NCBI RefSeq assembly: GCF_006575665.1
Contig: NZ_CP041253.1
Coordinates: 997,501 to 1,061,500, forward strand
From: Echinicola soli
Lineage (GTDB): Bacteria > Bacteroidota > Bacteroidia > Cytophagales > Cyclobacteriaceae
DNA length: 64,000 bases
Direction: 5' to 3'
Part shown: positions 60,307-64,000 of the stretch, one piece after another
How the letters are laid out: the number at the start of each line of letters is the position of its first letter
How positions within the stretch are numbered: position 1 is the stretch's first letter
Position numbers and translations under genes: made by a program
The notes under the pieces: generated by a model
Databases searched by the model: none
What the model saw: only the letters and a program-made list of their open reading frames with translations
Told to the model about the DNA's origin: nothing

Positions 60307-62451
60307 TCACTCCTCAAACGCTGCCTTGGCCTTGTCCAGAAACTCCACGAAATTTTGGGGATTGGTGTCATAGGCCTTTGGCTTGACCAAAGGGTTTTCG
60401 TCATGATCCAGGATCACATAATACGGTTGTGCGTTATTGTTGAACCGGGTGATCTGGAAGTCCGCATTTTGCTTGCCGATAGTTTTCTTCACTTTGTCAT
60501 CATAGGCAGAGGTGTACCATTCTTCTTCAGGCAGCTCTGTCCGCTCGTCCACATAAAGGGCCACCAGCACAAAATCATTCTTCAACCGCTGGAGCACTTC
60601 TGGTTGCGACCAGACTTTGGCTTCCATCTCTCGGCAGTTGACACAGCCATGGCCTGTAAAGTCGATAAAAAGCGGTTTGTTTTCCTTTTTGGCAACGCTT
60701 AGCGCTTGGTCATAGTCAAAATACCCTTGTAGTCCGTGTGGCCAATGCAGCAAATCCCCATGCTTGGGTACTTCTGTCATTTCGCTTTGGACCGTGGTTC
60801 CTCCTCCACGGTTTTCACGGATCAGCTTTTCGATGTTAAAATCATGTGTGTGGATCGGTGGCAGGTAGCCACTCAGGGACTTGAGCGGAGCACCAAACAA
60901 ACCTGGCACCAAATACACCACAAAGATGAAGGTAACCGTCGCCAATAGCAGCCGAGGAACACTCAGCTTTTCCATGGGGGAATCATGCGGCAAACGGATT
61001 TTGCCGAGCAGGTATAAACCCATCAGCGCAAAAATCACGATCCAAATCGCGATGTAAATGTCGCGGTCCAGCAGCCCCCAATGGTACACCTGATCGGCCA
61101 CGCTCAGGAATTTGAATGCCAGCGCCAGCTCCAAAAATCCCAGCACCACTTTCACGGAATTTAACCATCCTCCCGACTTGGGCAGGCCATTGAGCCATTC
61201 GGGAAAGATTGCAAAAAGGGTAAAAGGAATGGCAAAGGCCAACGAAAAGGCCAACATGCCCAGGATAGGTTTTAGGATTTCTCCACCTGCAGATTCGATC
61301 AATATCGATCCCACTATCGGGCCCGTACATGAAAAGGAAACCAATACCAGGGTGAATGCCATAAAAAACACGCCTGTAAGTCCTCCTTTGTCTGCTTTTG
61401 CATCCATTTTATTGACCAATCCACTGGGCAAGGTGATCTCAAACAAGCCCAGAAAAGCCAGGGCAAAGAAGATAAATACCAAGAAGAAAAAGATATTGGG
61501 CGCCCAATGCGTCGAGAGCCAATTGGCAAACTCTGGCCCCTGGACAGCTGCCACGATGGTGCCCGCCAACGTATAAATGACAATGATGCTTAGCCCATAG
61601 ATAATGGCATTTCTGATCCCCTGTGTCTTGCTTTTACTCCTCCCTGTAAAGAACGTCACCGTCATTGGGATCATCGGGAAGACACATGGGGTGAGCAGTG
61701 CGGCCAATCCTCCCAAAAAAGCGGCAATTACAAATGGCCACATGGAAGTGGCATCTCCCTGCTTGCCTTCTGGGTCGAGGTTGACCTCTGGTACTTTGGT
61801 GCCTACTTTTTTGGTGGAGGATTTAGCGGCAATCTTTTGGCTTTCGTCTGATTCATCTGAGGGTGCTTCAGCTATGTTTGCGGTAGTCTCCTGCTGAGGC
61901 AAGGGTGATTCATCAGCAACCTCTTCTCCACCTCCTTGTGCATTTTGAGTTTCTTGAGCAGCTTCCTTCTTGATGGAAGCATTGACAGCCTGGGAAAAAT
62001 CCTCCTCGTAAGGCACGCATTGGCCTGTCACATCCGAACACATTTGGTAGCTCATCACTCCTATGATCTTCACGGCGGTCTTGGTGATCTTGACTTTCTG
62101 TCTGAATTCAGCAGTGCCTGTAAAGTAGCTTACTTCTCCGTCCCAGATTTCATCGATTTTCCGTTTTGGATCGATAGGTTTGAGTTTCCCAATAGGCTCA
62201 ATGCCTTCAGACCCTTCCAGGCTAAGCTCCGTCAGCATGGGGCCAAGGTCCGGATCAAAATCGTTGGAATAAATGTACCAATCCCGGGGAATGTCAGCCT
62301 TAAAAATAAGTTCGATCTCATCATCCACAAAGGGTGTCTGCTCCGAAAGGGTCATTTGCCACTTTGGAGGTTCTATCAGCTGCGCAAACGAAGCAATACT
62401 GGTAAGGCAAAACAGGAATACTAATGGGAGGGATTTTTTTAGACTCTTCAT
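60307..62451 (-). CDS. dsbD: Thiol:disulfide interchange protein DsbD
   Basis: A 714-residue protein that carries electrons from cytoplasmic thioredoxin across the inner membrane to periplasmic thiol partners. Signal peptide 1-24; the N-terminal immunoglobulin-like domain has the redox pair in YQMCSDVTGQCVPYEEDF (about 132-149). An acidic Glu/Ser-rich linker (about 165-225) leads to eight membrane helices with the key cysteines in AALLTPCVFPMIPMTVTFFT (about 255-274) and VSFSCTGPIVGSI (about 377-389). The C-terminal thioredoxin domain has GHGCVNC (Cys603, Cys606). The full three-domain layout is complete. It lies downstream of the M20 dipeptidase gene on the same strand, with a structured repeat between them. 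Confidence 0.95.
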   Translation of the reverse strand: MKSLKKSLPLVFLFCLTSIASFAQLIEPPKWQMTLSEQTPFVDDEIELIFKADIPRDWYIYSNDFDPDLGPMLTELSLEGSEGIEPIGKLKPIDPKRKIDEIWDGEVSYFTGTAEFRQKVKITKTAVKIIGVMSYQMCSDVTGQCVPYEEDFSQAVNASIKKEAAQETQNAQGGGEEVADESPLPQQETTANIAEAPSDESDESQKIAAKSSTKKVGTKVPEVNLDPEGKQGDATSMWPFVIAAFLGGLAALLTPCVFPMIPMTVTFFTGRSKSKTQGIRNAIIYGLSIIVIYTLAGTIVAAVQGPEFANWLSTHWAPNIFFFLVFIFFALAFLGLFEITLPSGLVNKMDAKADKGGLTGVFFMAFTLVLVSFSCTGPIVGSILIESAGGEILKPILGMLAFSLAFAIPFTLFAIFPEWLNGLPKSGGWLNSVKVVLGFLELALAFKFLSVADQVYHWGLLDRDIYIAIWIVIFALMGLYLLGKIRLPHDSPMEKLSVPRLLLATVTFIFVVYLVPGLFGAPLKSLSGYLPPIHTHDFNIEKLIRENRGGGTTVQSEMTEVPKHGDLLHWPHGLQGYFDYDQALSVAKKENKPLFIDFTGHGCVNCREMEAKVWSQPEVLQRLKNDFVLVALYVDERTELPEEEWYTSAYDDKVKKTIGKQNADFQITRFNNNAQPYYVILDHDENPLVKPKAYDTNPQNFVEFLDKAKAAFEE

Positions 62452-62499
62452 AACTAACGTTAAAACTACCTTGACGCATTAAGGGTTTCATATAAAATA

Positions 62500-62583
62500 A
62501 GTAAACCACAAAAACTTGTGCTAATCAACTGGAAGTTTTAGGGCAAAGCCCCAAAATCAAGTGCTTACTTCTTGTGGTTTACT
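62500..62583. repeat. 84-bp structured inverted repeat between the dipeptidase and dsbD genes
   Basis: Perfect 12-bp arms AGTAAACCACAA (62500-62511) and TTGTGGTTTACT (62572-62583) enclose ACTTG/CAAGT arms and a TTTTAGGGC-AAA-GCCCCAAAA hairpin (one mismatch). It could be transcribed as a branched RNA. No T run follows, so a simple terminator is unlikely. Confidence 0.65.
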
Positions 62584-62603
62584 GGAAAAAGTCAATTAAG
62601 GTT

Positions 62604-63992
62604 TTATTTTTCTGACAGTTTCCTAAAATATTTAAAGAAGGCTGCTATTGTTTCAATCCCCAAAAGATAGTTTTTGACCCCATAATGCTCGTTGGGAGAG
62701 TGGATGGCGTCTGTGTCCAATCCAAAGCCCAATAATATGGGATCCAGCTTCAGTTCTTCCTGGAAGAGTGACGTGATCGGCACGGAGCCTCCTTCTCTGG
62801 TAGGGATGGCCTTTTTCCCAAACACCTCAGTGATGGCCTCTTCTGCGGCTTTATAGCCGACCGATGAAGTAGGCACTACGGCCGGTTTTCCGCCATGGTG
62901 AGGTGTCACTTTTACCTTTACCGACTCCGGTGCGAGGGATTCAAAGTGCCTCTGGAAGAGCTCAGAGATTTCGTGGTGATTTTGGTGCGGTACCAGTCGC
63001 ATAGAAATCTTTGCATAGGCTTTAGATGGAAGGACGGTTTTGGCACCTTCACCGATATATCCTCCCCAGATGCCATTGACATCCAAGGTCGGGCGGATTC
63101 CGGTACGCTCCAGGGTGGTAAAGCCAGCCTCACCTTCTACTTCTTTGATATCAAGTTTCCGTTTATAATCGTTCAGGTCGAAAGGCGCTTCGTTCAGTTT
63201 TTTGCGGTACGCTGCTGAAAGCTCCTCCACTTTGTCGTAAAATCCAGGAACGGTAATCCTCCGGTCTTCATCCTGAAGCTGCGCAATCATTTTACAGAGG
63301 ATATTGATCGGGTTGGCCACGGCACCGCCGTAGGTACCACTGTGCAGATCGCGGTTTGGGCCGGTGACTTCCACTTGCATATAGGCCAATCCACGAAGAC
63401 CTACGGTCACGGAAGGCGTCTCCAGCGAAAGCATGCTGGTATCCGAAATCAGGACCACATCAGATTGTAGCTTTTCTTTATTTTCCTTGATGAAATTGGC
63501 CAAATTATCAGAACCAACTTCCTCCTCACCTTCGATCATAAACTTCACATTGCAGGTCAGCTCACCCTCGGCCATCATGGCCTCAAATGCCTTCACATGC
63601 ATGAAGAACTGGCCTTTGTCATCGGCAGAACCACGGGCGAAGATCGCTCCCTCGGGATGTAGATCGGTCTTTTTGATCACTGGCTCAAAGGGTGCAGAAT
63701 CCCACAATTCATACGGATCGGCAGGCTGTACATCATAGTGGCCGTACACCAAGACCGTGGGCAAAGTCGGATCGATGATCTTCTCTCCATATACCACTGG
63801 ATAGCCCGGGGTAGGGCAGATTTCTACTTTATCCGCGCCTGCGTGCGTCAGGCTTTCTTTAACATATTCTGCGGCTTTAAGTACGTCTTCTTTGAATTTG
63901 GGGTCCGCACTCACGGAAGGAATGCGGAGTAGTTCCAAAAGTTCTTCAATGAATTTATCCTGGTTTTGCTGGATATAGTCTTTTGATGCCAT
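62604..63992 (-). CDS. M20-family dipeptidase
   Basis: A complete 462-residue zinc peptidase starting MASKDYIQQNQDKFIEELLE just inside the window. The metal site is VYGHYDVQPADPYELWD (His85, Asp87), FARGSADDKGQ (bridging Asp124) and MIEGEEEVGS (the general-base Glu at about 157). GPNRDLHSGTYGGAVANPIN (about 211-230) is the dimerisation-domain motif, and the second His is in FGLDTDAIHSPNEHYGVKNY. The enzyme probably acts on dipeptides in the cytoplasm, resembling CNDP/carnosinase-like dipeptidases. dsbD follows on the same strand, separated by the structured repeat. Confidence 0.95.
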   Translation of the reverse strand: MASKDYIQQNQDKFIEELLELLRIPSVSADPKFKEDVLKAAEYVKESLTHAGADKVEICPTPGYPVVYGEKIIDPTLPTVLVYGHYDVQPADPYELWDSAPFEPVIKKTDLHPEGAIFARGSADDKGQFFMHVKAFEAMMAEGELTCNVKFMIEGEEEVGSDNLANFIKENKEKLQSDVVLISDTSMLSLETPSVTVGLRGLAYMQVEVTGPNRDLHSGTYGGAVANPINILCKMIAQLQDEDRRITVPGFYDKVEELSAAYRKKLNEAPFDLNDYKRKLDIKEVEGEAGFTTLERTGIRPTLDVNGIWGGYIGEGAKTVLPSKAYAKISMRLVPHQNHHEISELFQRHFESLAPESVKVKVTPHHGGKPAVVPTSSVGYKAAEEAITEVFGKKAIPTREGGSVPITSLFQEELKLDPILLGFGLDTDAIHSPNEHYGVKNYLLGIETIAAFFKYFRKLSEK

Positions 63993-64000
63993 ATTTGGGA

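Overview
The window is a gene-dense piece of a Bacteroidota chromosome. Several things point there: a TonB-linked SusC/SusD pair, the gliding-motility genes gldE and gldD, a type IX secretion (T9SS) C-terminal sorting domain, a bacterial heptaprenylglyceryl-phosphate-type synthase, candidate promoters of the TTTG / TAnnTTTG type, and almost no Shine-Dalgarno sequences. The gene set (mutY-ssb-gldE, HU, DUF6952, DinB, GH43) fits a Cytophagales bacterium, probably Cyclobacteriaceae (Echinicola/Algoriphagus-like). That family-level placement is inference from gene content only. No rRNA, tRNA, CRISPR array, prophage, integrase or intact insertion sequence was seen.

Layout. 1-5 kb: RNase E/G (partial), a 29-codon mS38/AURKAIP1-like ribosomal protein gene, a TPR protein and HU on the minus strand; mutY, ssb and gldE on the plus strand. 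5.4-11.5 kb: gltBD (glutamate synthase) with a strong terminator. 11.8-16.7 kb: a CofC-like DUF2064 protein, a Spy-like periplasmic protein, a CPBP protease interrupted by an in-frame TAG, small doubtful ORFs, a gamma-glutamylcyclotransferase-like protein and NDH-2. 17-24 kb: housekeeping and stress genes (YebC, YjjX, thioredoxin-DUF6952, nitroreductase, VOC protein, MutS-like ATPase, TfoX-N protein, MFS transporter).

24.5-40.5 kb is the accessory, carbohydrate-oriented part: SusC/SusD, an AraC regulator, an FAD-linked oxidase, an N-acetylhexosamine-kinase-like APH-fold kinase divergent from a sodium:solute symporter, a GHL10 lipoprotein, gldD, a secreted DinB-like protein, a repeat-rich spacer and a GH43 enzyme. 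40.6-49 kb returns to core functions: pdhA, a TPR membrane protein, ribH, lysC, an AlbA_2 protein, a small outer-membrane barrel overlapping uvrB, and a DUF4105/Lnb-type protein. 49-64 kb: a large T9SS-targeted protein, an acyl-CoA dehydrogenase, an AraC regulator convergent with a GGGP-synthase/Lys-rich protein/holin-like cluster, a YkgJ protein, a LOG-family hydrolase with a lytic transglycosylase, a LysR-YeiH pair, DsbD and an M20 dipeptidase.

How it works together: nitrogen assimilation (gltBD, lysC), envelope and surface biology (Gld proteins, T9SS cargo, lytic transglycosylase, DsbD, GGGP synthase) and polysaccharide use (SusCD, GH43, GHL10, symporter/kinase). No clear new defence or mobile system is visible. 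The items most worth a second look are the structured inverted repeat between dsbD and the dipeptidase, the REP-like intergenic repeats, the split of gldD from gldE, the Shine-Dalgarno/TTG start of the RNase gene, the broken CPBP gene, and the GGGP-synthase/holin-like cluster.
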